Origin: Gillisia limnaea DSM 15749
GTDB taxonomy: Bacteria; Bacteroidota; Bacteroidia; Flavobacteriales; Flavobacteriaceae
Length of the DNA: 64,000 nt
Assembly: GCF_000243235.1 (NCBI RefSeq)
Contig: NZ_JH594606.1
Span: forward strand, 183,895 to 247,894
Reading direction: 5' to 3'
In this document: positions 7,578 to 15,741 of the stretch, piece after piece
Position numbering within the stretch: position 1 is the first letter of the stretch
Layout of the letters: every line of letters begins with the position of its first letter
Translations under genes and position numbers: made by a program
The notes under the pieces: model-generated
Database searches by the model: none
What the model was told of the DNA's origin: nothing
Seen by the model: only the letters and a program-made list of their open reading frames with translations

Positions 7578-9647
7578 ATGGAGCATTTTGTAGTATCGGC
7601 GAGAAAATACCGTCCTGTGACATTTAAAGATGTTGTAGGGCAACAGGCAATTACAAATACGCTTTTAAATGCCATTGAACACGATCACCTTGCCCAGGCA
7701 TTGCTTTTTACGGGTCCGCGGGGAGTAGGAAAAACTACCTGTGCCCGGATTCTGGCAAAAATGATCAATCAGGATGAATCCCATACTCAGGATGAGGATT
7801 TTGCTTTCAATATTTTTGAATTGGATGCAGCTTCCAATAATTCTGTAGATGATATCAGGAATTTGATAGATCAGGTTCGCATCCCGCCTCAGGTTGGTAA
7901 ATACAAGGTCTATATTATTGATGAGGTGCATATGCTTTCCACCGCTGCTTTTAACGCTTTTCTAAAAACGCTGGAAGAGCCACCAAGACACGCAATCTTT
8001 ATCCTTGCAACCACCGAAAAACATAAAATAATTCCCACCATACTATCGCGCTGTCAAATCTTTGATTTTAAAAGGATCACTGTAACCGATGCAAAGAACT
8101 ATTTGGCATATATCGCCGGAGAAGAAGGTATAAACGCTGAAGATGATGCGCTTCATATTATCGCTCAAAAAGCAGACGGCGCTATGAGAGATGCCTTGTC
8201 CATTTATGACAGGGTAGTGAGTTTTTCAGGGAAAAACCTTACCAGACAGGCGGTAACAGAGAATTTGAATGTCTTGGATTATGAAACTTACCTGGATGTT
8301 ACCGATCTTCTTCTGGAGAATAATATTCCGCAACTCCTGGTAGCGTTCAATGAAATACTTTCCCATGGTTTTGATGGGCATCATTTTATTGCCGGTCTGG
8401 CTTCACATTTCCGGGATCTTATGGTTTGTAAAAATCCAAAAACGATCCATTTACTTGAGGTTGGAGACACCACAAAAACAAAATATTTTGACCAGTCCCA
8501 GAAAACAGATCATCGTTTTCTTTTACAGGGAATCGAGCTTGCAAATGAATGTGACCTAAAATATAAAAGCAGCAGGAATCAACGTTTATTGGTAGAACTT
8601 TGCCTAATGCAACTTGCCTCTGTCACCTTTGATGGAGAAAAAAAAAAGTCTGAACCATTTATAATCCCTGCTGAGAATTATATAAATGCATTACCTGGGG
8701 CGGTAAAGCTTTCTTCTGAAAAGAAAACGATCGTTAGAGATCACGAATATGCAACGTCAAGTTCTGCTCCAGACGCAGCATCGCAATTACCGGTTGCTGA
8801 AGATAAGCCGGAAAAATTCCAGACATCCCCTTCTCCGCAAAATTCAGAGATCTCTGAAGAAAATAATTTGCATCAAAGACCAATTTCAGAAACCATAAGC
8901 AAATTCGAAGATATTTCAAAAACTTCGGAAGAGGTCAAAGATACAGCAGAAACTGCAGAAGATAAAAGCCCTGGAACTCCTTCCCTTTCTTCTGAAGAAA
9001 TAAAAAATACTGAAGAAGCAGCCTACGATAAAACCGTGCAAAATTCAGAAAAAGTAGAAGAAGTCAATTCCATTCCAGATACATCAACATTGGAAGCTGA
9101 AGTGAAAGAAAACCTCGTTACTCCGGAAACTTCGGAAGAAACCATGGATGAGGAAAAACTCTCAACGAATCAAGAGTCAGCTTCCGTAGAAAAGATTTCA
9201 GGCCTTTCTATGGCCAGCATCAGGAAAAGAAAGGAATTACTTGCAAAACAGCAGGGAACTAAGCCTAAAGTGGAAGAGGAAAAAAATGAAGCATTTACCG
9301 AGGTGCAATTGCAGGCTGCCTGGGATGAATACATTCACAGGTTGAAGAATAAAGGTGAAAAAATTCTTGCTTCCATTATGGAGACGGATATGCCTAAAGT
9401 TGAAGGGAAAATTATTTCTATTGAATTGCCGGCAGATACCATGAAAAATGATCTTGAAAAAGGCCAGAATCCTATGATGGCTTTTTTGAAGAAAAAGCTT
9501 CAAAACACGAATATTTCGCTGGACATTATCGTGAATGAAAAAGTGGCGAAAAAATATGCTTTCACCAATATGGAAAAATATAATAAGCTAAAGGAAAAAA
9601 ATCCGCTTATTGAAAAGTTACGAACAACATTTGATCTAGAAATATAA
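7578..9647 (+). CDS. dnaX: DNA polymerase III subunit gamma/tau
   Basis: The frame is open from 7416, but the first 54 residues come from the repeat element. The conserved N-terminus MEHFVVSARKYRPVTF sets the start at 7578, giving 689 residues. Motifs are Walker A GPRGVGKTT, Walker B VYIIDEVHM, sensor 1 ATTEKHKIIPTILSRCQ and sensor 2 GAMRDALSIYD. It is the ATPase of the clamp loader that places the sliding clamp on primed DNA. The usual four zinc cysteines after Walker A are absent, as in other Bacteroidota DnaX. From about residue 360 to 570 there is a long Glu/Ser/Thr-rich linker, followed by a C-terminal domain of about 115 residues. miaE follows after 2 bases. Confidence 0.95.
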   Translation: MEHFVVSARKYRPVTFKDVVGQQAITNTLLNAIEHDHLAQALLFTGPRGVGKTTCARILAKMINQDESHTQDEDFAFNIFELDAASNNSVDDIRNLIDQVRIPPQVGKYKVYIIDEVHMLSTAAFNAFLKTLEEPPRHAIFILATTEKHKIIPTILSRCQIFDFKRITVTDAKNYLAYIAGEEGINAEDDALHIIAQKADGAMRDALSIYDRVVSFSGKNLTRQAVTENLNVLDYETYLDVTDLLLENNIPQLLVAFNEILSHGFDGHHFIAGLASHFRDLMVCKNPKTIHLLEVGDTTKTKYFDQSQKTDHRFLLQGIELANECDLKYKSSRNQRLLVELCLMQLASVTFDGEKKKSEPFIIPAENYINALPGAVKLSSEKKTIVRDHEYATSSSAPDAASQLPVAEDKPEKFQTSPSPQNSEISEENNLHQRPISETISKFEDISKTSEEVKDTAETAEDKSPGTPSLSSEEIKNTEEAAYDKTVQNSEKVEEVNSIPDTSTLEAEVKENLVTPETSEETMDEEKLSTNQESASVEKISGLSMASIRKRKELLAKQQGTKPKVEEEKNEAFTEVQLQAAWDEYIHRLKNKGEKILASIMETDMPKVEGKIISIELPADTMKNDLEKGQNPMMAFLKKKLQNTNISLDIIVNEKVAKKYAFTNMEKYNKLKEKNPLIEKLRTTFDLEI

Positions 9648-9649
9648 CT

Positions 9650-10231
9650 ATGCTAGGATTAAAATTACCTACGGACCCACGTTGGGTAGAAATTGCAGAA
9701 AAGAATATCGAAGAAATTTTGATAGACCACGCCTGGTGTGAACAAAAAGCGGCATCTACTGCCATCTCTTTAATTGTAAGTTTTCCTGAATATTCTGAAC
9801 TTGTTACCGAAATGACAGCGCTTGCAAGAGAGGAAGTAGCACATTTTAAAATGGTTCACGATAAATTGCTTAACAGGGGCTATACATTAGGTCGCGATAG
9901 GAAAGATGAGTATGTGATAAAAGTGAGGGAATTCTTTCCTAAAGGAGGCAGCAGGATCGATCAAATGGTTCACCGCCTTTTAATTGCCGCATTAATTGAA
10001 GCCAGAAGTTGTGAACGATTCAGGTTGCTTTCCGAAGAACTGAAAGAACCGCAGCTTAGAGAATTTTATAAACAGTTGATGATAAGCGAAGCAAACCACT
10101 ATACCTTGTTCCTAAATTTTGCCCGCCAATACGGAGAACGAAAAGATGTAGATAAAAAGTGGCAGGAACTGTTAACTTTTGAAGCCGGGGTAATGAAAGA
10201 TTTAGGTAAAAAAGAAAGCATCCATGGCTAA
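9650..10231 (+). CDS. miaE: tRNA-(ms[2]io[6]A)-hydroxylase
   Basis: A 193-residue protein of the ferritin-like diiron family MiaE. It hydroxylates the isopentenyl group of ms2i6A at position 37 of tRNA. Its N-terminus MLGLKLPTDPRWVEIAEKN is typical. The diiron ligands are visible as two sets: an early Glu plus DHAWCEQKAA and EEVAHF (ExxH), and a later IEARSCERF plus SEANHY (ExxH). It begins 2 bases after dnaX. Its stop overlaps by 4 bases the stop of the convergent ppx gene, so there is no room for a terminator. Confidence 0.93.
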   Translation: MLGLKLPTDPRWVEIAEKNIEEILIDHAWCEQKAASTAISLIVSFPEYSELVTEMTALAREEVAHFKMVHDKLLNRGYTLGRDRKDEYVIKVREFFPKGGSRIDQMVHRLLIAALIEARSCERFRLLSEELKEPQLREFYKQLMISEANHYTLFLNFARQYGERKDVDKKWQELLTFEAGVMKDLGKKESIHG

Positions 10232-11127
10232 ATATTATCCTGACTTTCCTGGTACAACGATTTTATAATTCCATCTGCCAATCCTATTTTAGGAACATAA
10301 ATCCTGCGGGCTTTGGTCCATTTCATCGCAGATAGGTAAATTTTTGCTGCGGGAATAATAACATCGGCCCTATCTGAATTCAAATTAAGCTCTGTGATCC
10401 TTTCTTCATAGGTGAAGGAATTTAGCAATTGATAATAAGAACTTAAATAAAGAAAACTAAGTGGCTTGCCAATTGATTTCCCACTGCTTTTAAAAATATT
10501 GTTGATGTTCCCACCGGAACCTATCAAATCTATTTTTTTGTAATCTCCGGTAACTTCCTTAATCCAGGCTTCCACTTCGTCCCAGGTTCCGGGATCTACA
10601 ATATTTTCGAGAATACGAACCGTTCCTAGTTTAAAAGATCTTGAAGCAATGGTATCTCCATTGGAATAAAAAGTAAACTCTGTACTTCCACCCCCAACAT
10701 CTACATATAAATACGTTTTATCACTTTGAATAAGCGCATGAAGGTCTGTTGCAGCGATCATAGCTGCTTCATCGCTCCCATTGATTATGTTGATTTGTAC
10801 TCCGGTTTTTTCCTCGATAAGATTTGCAACTTCCTGCCCGTTATTAGCCTCACGCATGGCAGAAGTAGCGCAGGCTTTATATTTTTCAATTTTATAAGTC
10901 TTCATCAACAATTGAAAAGCCTGCAAGGTATCCAGCATCCTCATCTTGTTTTCTTCGGAGATGTTTTTGGTCATAAAAACATCAGATCCCAAACGAATAG
11001 GTACCCTAACCAGGGAAGTTTTTTTAAAAATAGGTTCTTTGTTTTCCTGTTCGGTTATTGTTGATATCAATAATCGTACTGCATTGGAACCAATATCTAT
11101 CGCTGCATAATTTCTTTGTTTAATCAC
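10228..11127 (-). CDS. ppx: Ppx/GppA family phosphatase (exopolyphosphatase)
   Basis: A 299-residue ASKHA-fold protein, the short form of the Ppx/GppA family (the E. coli enzymes have about 500 residues with a C-terminal HD domain that is absent here). Phosphate-binding loops are visible at AAIDIGSNAVRLLI near the N-terminus and VDVGGGSTEF in the middle. A catalytic Glu is expected near the region after SAMREA. It hydrolyses terminal phosphates of polyphosphate, or possibly pppGpp. Its ATG overlaps the ppk1 stop by 4 bases, so synthesis and breakdown enzymes are translationally coupled. Confidence 0.9.
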   Translation of the reverse strand: MIKQRNYAAIDIGSNAVRLLISTITEQENKEPIFKKTSLVRVPIRLGSDVFMTKNISEENKMRMLDTLQAFQLLMKTYKIEKYKACATSAMREANNGQEVANLIEEKTGVQINIINGSDEAAMIAATDLHALIQSDKTYLYVDVGGGSTEFTFYSNGDTIASRSFKLGTVRILENIVDPGTWDEVEAWIKEVTGDYKKIDLIGSGGNINNIFKSSGKSIGKPLSFLYLSSYYQLLNSFTYEERITELNLNSDRADVIIPAAKIYLSAMKWTKARRIYVPKIGLADGIIKSLYQESQDNI

Positions 11128-13226
11128 AACTGGTAGTTTTCTAATTTTTTCTGATAATATTCATATAAGGCAAATTGCGAGCGACATGCCGGAAGATTAT
11201 TTTTTCTGTATGCATTGTCCTGATTTATAGAATGTACCCGGGCTTTTACATTATCTCTCCAGCTAATCTCAAAAGTTTCCAAAATTTCCTGTTTAATGTT
11301 TTCATCATAAATTGGACAGGATACTTCCACCCTATAATCCATGTTTCTGGTCATCCAGTCTGCAGAGGAGATATATACCCTTTTATCTCCCGCATTTTCA
11401 AAAATATAAACCCGGGGATGTTCTAGAAATTTATCTATAATACTTATCGCTTCAATATTTTCGCTCATTCCAGGAATCCCGGGAATAAGAGAACAAATAC
11501 CTCTAACTATAAGCTGGATCTTCACTCCTTCCTGACTTGCTTCATACAATTTATCAATAAGTGCAAAATCTGAGAGGCTATTCAATTTTAATTTTATTCC
11601 GGCCGACTTCCCTTTCTGGGCATTCTCAATTTCTGTAGATATGAGTTTGATTAATGCTGTTCTGGTATAATGAGGAGATACCAGTAAATGCTTGTACCTG
11701 CTAACTTTATAATTAATTTCAAAGAAATCGAAAACCTTATTGATCTCTTTCAGCAATTCCTGATTTCCTGTAAACAAGGTATAATCTGTATATATCCTGG
11801 AGGTAGATTCGTTAAAATTCCCGGTGCTCAGGAAACCATATTTAATTAATTTGCCCTTTTCTTCCCGTTCTATCACACAGGTTTTACAATGAACTTTTAA
11901 ACCTGTAACCCCAAAGATCAAAATTACTCCTTCCTGCTGCATTTGTTCTGCATAACGAATATTCGCAACTTCATCAAACCGGGCTCTTAACTCGATTTGG
12001 ACGGTTACTTTTTTGCCGTTTTTAACAGCATTAATTAGGGAACTGGCAATATGTGATATTTTTGCCAGCCTGTAAATAGTGATTTTTATGGTTTTTACCT
12101 TCGGGTCCAGTGCCGCCTCCCTTAGGAATTTAACAACATACGCAAAGGTTTGATATGGGGCATAAAGCAGGTAATCCTTTTTTGAAATCATTCCTAACAA
12201 GCTTCCCTGCAGTACCAAACCCGGAATAGGCAAAGGATCTATTGCCTTATACAGTAATTTATCATTCCCAAGACTGGGGAAATTCATATAATCTCTCCGG
12301 TTATGATATCTTCCACCGGGAATAATACTATCTGTAGAGTCTATACCCATTTTCCCCATAAGGTATCCCAGGGTATCTTCGCCAATATTCATATCGTACA
12401 CAAAACGCACGGGATCTCCTTTAATTCGATCCTTTACACTCATCGATATTTTTTCGATAAAACTTTTACTCAGGTCACTGTCGATATCCAACTCTGCATC
12501 CCGGGTTATCTTTATCATATGAGCTGAAATGCTTTCATATTCAAAAATATTGAAAATTGTTTTCAAATTAAACCGAATCAAATCATCCAGTAAAATGATG
12601 TATTGCTTTTCACCTTCGGCAGGGAGCACCACGAAACGATCTATACTTCTGGGAATTTCGATCAAAACATATTTTCTGTCGTGCACCTGCCTATTGAGAA
12701 GCTTGGAAATTCCTTGTTGCGGAACTTCTTCCTTCATCACCATTTTCACCGCGAGATATGCCCCACTATCTTTAAGGCTTGGAATTTTTACCAGATCGTT
12801 TAAAATAATGGTAACCAGCGCCGGACTCACATGTGTAAGAAAATAGCTTTTTATAAAAGCTTCCTGAGTTTTGGATACCTGTTTTTCATTGATTATAAAA
12901 ATATTGTGATTTTCCAGCTGATCTTGAATTCTATCTAAAATTTTTAGGCTTTCAGATTGTTGGTCAATCACTATTTGTGTGATCTCTTCCAGAAGTTTTC
13001 CAGCTTTAATCCCACCTAAAACACTCTTAGCACTCTTTCCTGCAAGATCTATCCGTTTGATAGTAGCGTACCGAACTTTAAAAAATTCATCAAGATTATT
13101 GGAGAAAATTCCAAGAAAACGAAGTCTTTCTATTAATGGAACTGTTTCATCTTCAGCTTCCTGAAGCACTCTCGCATTAAATTGAAGCCAGCTAAGCTCC
13201 CTGTTTATATATTGATTACTGCTCAT
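11124..13226 (-). CDS. ppk1: polyphosphate kinase 1
   Basis: A 700-residue protein, full length for PPK1. It reversibly makes long-chain polyphosphate from ATP. The N-terminal domain begins YINRELSWLQFNARVL. The two catalytic histidines are both present: GLKVHCKTCVI (His near residue 446, the autophosphorylated one) and FLEHPRVYIFENAGDKRVY (His near 604). The GFLSTGNFNESTSRIYTDY segment and SSADWMTRNMDYRVE are also typical. It starts 3 bases after sixA ends and overlaps ppx by 4 bases, making a tight polyphosphate operon. The protein is probably membrane-associated, as in other bacteria. Confidence 0.96.
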   Translation of the reverse strand: MSSNQYINRELSWLQFNARVLQEAEDETVPLIERLRFLGIFSNNLDEFFKVRYATIKRIDLAGKSAKSVLGGIKAGKLLEEITQIVIDQQSESLKILDRIQDQLENHNIFIINEKQVSKTQEAFIKSYFLTHVSPALVTIILNDLVKIPSLKDSGAYLAVKMVMKEEVPQQGISKLLNRQVHDRKYVLIEIPRSIDRFVVLPAEGEKQYIILLDDLIRFNLKTIFNIFEYESISAHMIKITRDAELDIDSDLSKSFIEKISMSVKDRIKGDPVRFVYDMNIGEDTLGYLMGKMGIDSTDSIIPGGRYHNRRDYMNFPSLGNDKLLYKAIDPLPIPGLVLQGSLLGMISKKDYLLYAPYQTFAYVVKFLREAALDPKVKTIKITIYRLAKISHIASSLINAVKNGKKVTVQIELRARFDEVANIRYAEQMQQEGVILIFGVTGLKVHCKTCVIEREEKGKLIKYGFLSTGNFNESTSRIYTDYTLFTGNQELLKEINKVFDFFEINYKVSRYKHLLVSPHYTRTALIKLISTEIENAQKGKSAGIKLKLNSLSDFALIDKLYEASQEGVKIQLIVRGICSLIPGIPGMSENIEAISIIDKFLEHPRVYIFENAGDKRVYISSADWMTRNMDYRVEVSCPIYDENIKQEILETFEISWRDNVKARVHSINQDNAYRKNNLPACRSQFALYEYYQKKLENYQL

Positions 13227-13229
13227 TAA

Positions 13230-13715
13230 TTAACGCAAATTTTTCGGAAATAAATTTAAAATTGTTTTTCCATCTTTCAGGTCTTTCCAGGAGTTTGTTT
13301 TGAAATCTATCACTGTTAGTCCGGTAGTTGGTATAGAGGGAAAATTTTTATCTCCCAAATCGTTCACAAGAACCGTCATTGCCGGATTATGTCCAAAGAC
13401 CATCAGTTGGTCAATTTCCGGATCACAACGCTGTATTTGGGAGAATAAATCCCGGCTGCTAAATGTATACAAGGAAGGTTTTATAAAGAAATTCTCATCC
13501 TTTAGATTCAATTTTTCTTTAAATATTTTCGCCGTCTCCAGCGCTCTAACAGCAGGACTGGACCAAATAACTAAAGGCTGTTCCACGAATTCTTCAAAAG
13601 TAGTACTTATAAGTTCACCATCCCTATACCCTCTCTTTTTCAAAGGTCGTTTTTCATCTTCAAGATTATTTTCCCAGGAGGACTTCCCGTGCCTAACTAA
13701 AATTAGTCTTTTCAT
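13230..13715 (-). CDS. sixA: SixA-type histidine phosphatase family protein
   Basis: A 161-residue protein with the phosphoglycerate-mutase-like RHG signature at the N-terminus (LILVRHGKSSW), where the His is the phospho-acceptor. A second catalytic His lies in MVFGHNPAM. The length and lack of a lid domain fit SixA, which in E. coli removes phosphate from a phosphohistidine on signalling or PTS proteins. The target here is unknown. It is the first gene of the sixA-ppk1-ppx operon. Because PPK1 works through a phosphohistidine intermediate, a functional link is tempting but is only inference. Confidence 0.88.
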   Translation of the reverse strand: MKRLILVRHGKSSWENNLEDEKRPLKKRGYRDGELISTTFEEFVEQPLVIWSSPAVRALETAKIFKEKLNLKDENFFIKPSLYTFSSRDLFSQIQRCDPEIDQLMVFGHNPAMTVLVNDLGDKNFPSIPTTGLTVIDFKTNSWKDLKDGKTILNLFPKNLR

Positions 13716-13796
13716 TCTTTTTATATTTTAAATATCCTAATTTATAAATGGGAGTAGAAAAACTCAAGGATTTACACTCCTTTTTACAAAAACGTA

Positions 13797-14462
13797 TCAG
13801 GGCGCTAATCGCCTAAAATCCCAGGAATCTTTGACTTTACTATATAATATTCTGTCGTGTAACCTATTGGACCTTCCTTGCCAAAACTCGAAGTTTTCCG
13901 GTTTTACAAGAAATCCTCCCCATTGTTCGGGTTTTGGAATGTCCATATCTTTAAATTTAAGTTCAAGTTCCCTTAGATTATTATTTAAAATCTCACGGGA
14001 TTTGATTTCACTGCTCTGATTTGAAGCCCAGGCTCCTAACTGGCTGCCTCGTGGCCGTGAATTAAAATATTCTATCGATTTTTCTTCGGAGATTTTTTCT
14101 GCTTTTCCTTTAATGATCACCTGACGTTCCAGGCCGGCCCAAAAGAAGGAAAGGCATGTATGGGGATTATTCAATAAGGATATTCCCTTTTCTGAAGTGT
14201 AATTGGTAAAGAAAATAAATCCTTCTTCATTAAACTCCTTTAAAAGAACGATCCTGCTTTTTGGAAAACCATCAATCCCAATTGTTGCAACAGTCATAGC
14301 ATTTGCTTCTACAGAATCATTTAATTCCCGCCTGTATTTTAGTACCATTTCCATTTCATCAAACCACGCATGAAATAATTCCAGCGGATTTTCAGGAATT
14401 TCAGATTCCAGCAGCTCTCCTTTGATATAATTTTTACGGTAATCAGATAAATTTTTCCCCAT
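13797..14462 (-). CDS. pdxH: pyridoxamine 5'-phosphate oxidase
   Basis: The frame can start at 14516, but the usual PdxH N-terminus MGKNLSDYRKNY begins at 14462, giving 221 residues, which is standard. It oxidises pyridoxamine or pyridoxine 5'-phosphate to PLP with FMN. FMN-binding segments include SRIVLLKEFNEEGFIFFTNY and KAEKISEEKS. The substrate-binding PRGSQLGAWASNQS and the C-terminal FWQGRSNRLHDRILY are present. It lies 81 bases upstream of sixA on the same strand. The intergenic region upstream is AT-rich, with two TTATCAACA boxes. Confidence 0.95.
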   Translation of the reverse strand: MGKNLSDYRKNYIKGELLESEIPENPLELFHAWFDEMEMVLKYRRELNDSVEANAMTVATIGIDGFPKSRIVLLKEFNEEGFIFFTNYTSEKGISLLNNPHTCLSFFWAGLERQVIIKGKAEKISEEKSIEYFNSRPRGSQLGAWASNQSSEIKSREILNNNLRELELKFKDMDIPKPEQWGGFLVKPENFEFWQGRSNRLHDRILYSKVKDSWDFRRLAP

Positions 14463-14773
14463 ATAATCAACTTTCACGCAATTTACAAGATTTGTAGATA
14501 ATATAGTAGACTCCATTTAAAAGTTTGAAAAAAGTTGAATTGATTAATCCTAAAAGCACAAACTGTTGATAACTTATTAATAAAATAAAAAGCTTTAACT
14601 AGTATTTAACATGCTGTATTTGAACTAATATATCTATACTTACATCTATTAAATTAGAACCTAAGCATCCATATAACTAAATTTACCGTGGATCTAAGTT
14701 TCCCCAAAGACTTTTAATCTTTAACCTACTATTAGAATTTTTATCAACAATTATTTTAAAGTAGCCCCCCCCT
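14463..14773. other. AT-rich divergent intergenic region with two DnaA-box-like sites
   Basis: No gene is seen. TGTTGATAA at 14564-14572 and TTATCAACA at 14741-14749 are the same 9-mer in opposite orientation, one mismatch from the DnaA box TTATCCACA. Between them the DNA is very AT-rich. Genes on the two sides are transcribed away from the region. Whether it means anything beyond promoters is unclear. Confidence 0.35.
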
Positions 14774-15262
14774 ATGTTCAAATTAAGTATTGCCTTTAAC
14801 ACCCTAATTTTAAAACATCTAAAATTCTCACTATTTTTTTTAAGTCTAATTGCATTTACCGGTTGCTCGCTACCCGGGATGGTAAATCCTGACAGTTATG
14901 GAAGAGATCACCAGACCTATGCTGTAGATTTTGATCCCAAAAATCTTAGCAGTATTAATATATCAAAGATGAACGAAGGAAATTGGGAGAATATCGGTAA
15001 AGTTAGTAATAATGGAAACTCCCGTTTTAGCATAACTATTGAAAACAATTATTTAATAGTAGAGGCAAATAAAGCTTCCATGGATTTACCGACTTACCAA
15101 ACCTGGATAAATTATGCCCGGCAGGAATTAGGATATACGATAGATTCCGAATACGATGTGTTTGATACTATTACGGAAGGTTGGATATATGAAATAGACC
15201 TCGACAAATTTCCATTGGTAAACGAAGAAAATCATCGCATTTTGATGTATGAGTTCAATTAA
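14774..15262 (+). CDS. hypothetical lipoprotein
   Basis: A 162-residue protein with a long N-terminal hydrophobic segment ending in a lipobox (LIAFTGC, Cys near residue 31), so it is expected to be lipid-anchored at the inner or outer membrane. The mature part is small and mixed in character, with aromatic residues near the C-terminus (TEGWIYEIDLDKFP). I do not recognise a family. There is no good ribosome binding site, and a run of eight C lies just before the ATG. A strong hairpin terminator follows 19 bases after the stop, so it is probably monocistronic. Confidence 0.7.
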   Translation: MFKLSIAFNTLILKHLKFSLFFLSLIAFTGCSLPGMVNPDSYGRDHQTYAVDFDPKNLSSINISKMNEGNWENIGKVSNNGNSRFSITIENNYLIVEANKASMDLPTYQTWINYARQELGYTIDSEYDVFDTITEGWIYEIDLDKFPLVNEENHRILMYEFN

Positions 15263-15281
15263 TAACCAAAAAAAATTAACG

Positions 15282-15312
15282 AAAAGGTTGTCTTTATGGG
15301 CAACCTTTTTTT
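15282..15312 (+). terminator. intrinsic terminator after the lipoprotein gene
   Basis: Perfect 9-base arms AAAAGGTTG (15282-15290) and CAACCTTTT (15301-15309) around a 10-base loop, followed by a T-run. Confidence 0.85.
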
Positions 15313-15741
15313 GATTTTAACCCTTTAATATTCAGCTTTAAAATTAAAGGATTTCCCTTATTGATTATTGAAAAACCACTTTTCCAATTAATCATATTCC
15401 TAATTAAAATGGGGGAAAACCCCTAATAAAAAACTTAAATTATTGCATTTCATCGAGTTAATTTTGTATTACATCTAAAATTTTAACTATTCCTTTTTTT
15501 AACAATCATTTATAATAATATTTACCAATAATTAATGCAAAAACCCAAATTGGTCCCCAAATCGATTTGTCAAAGATTTCCAGAAAAACAATCTTCCGTA
15601 TTAATTATAAATGTCCATTTTAGAACATTTTGATGATTGTAACCCTACAAATCATCTTTTATCGTCTGAGTAAAATAAAGGAAACAAATCCTGGAAGGGA
15701 TAGTTTCAAAAATAGAATTATATAATTCAAAGATGTAAATT
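15313..15741. other. AT-rich leader region upstream of the surface protein gene
   Basis: About 430 bases without a convincing gene. It contains a -7-like box at 15459-15466 and a small GGGG...CCCC hairpin near 15411-15423. If that promoter is used, the mRNA leader would be about 270 nt. Confidence 0.5.
15459..15466 (+). promoter_or_regulatory. putative -7 box for the T9SS cargo operon
   Basis: TAATTTTG matches TAnnTTTG. A TTG at 15443-15445 is only 13 bases upstream, shorter than usual, so the site is uncertain. Confidence 0.4.
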
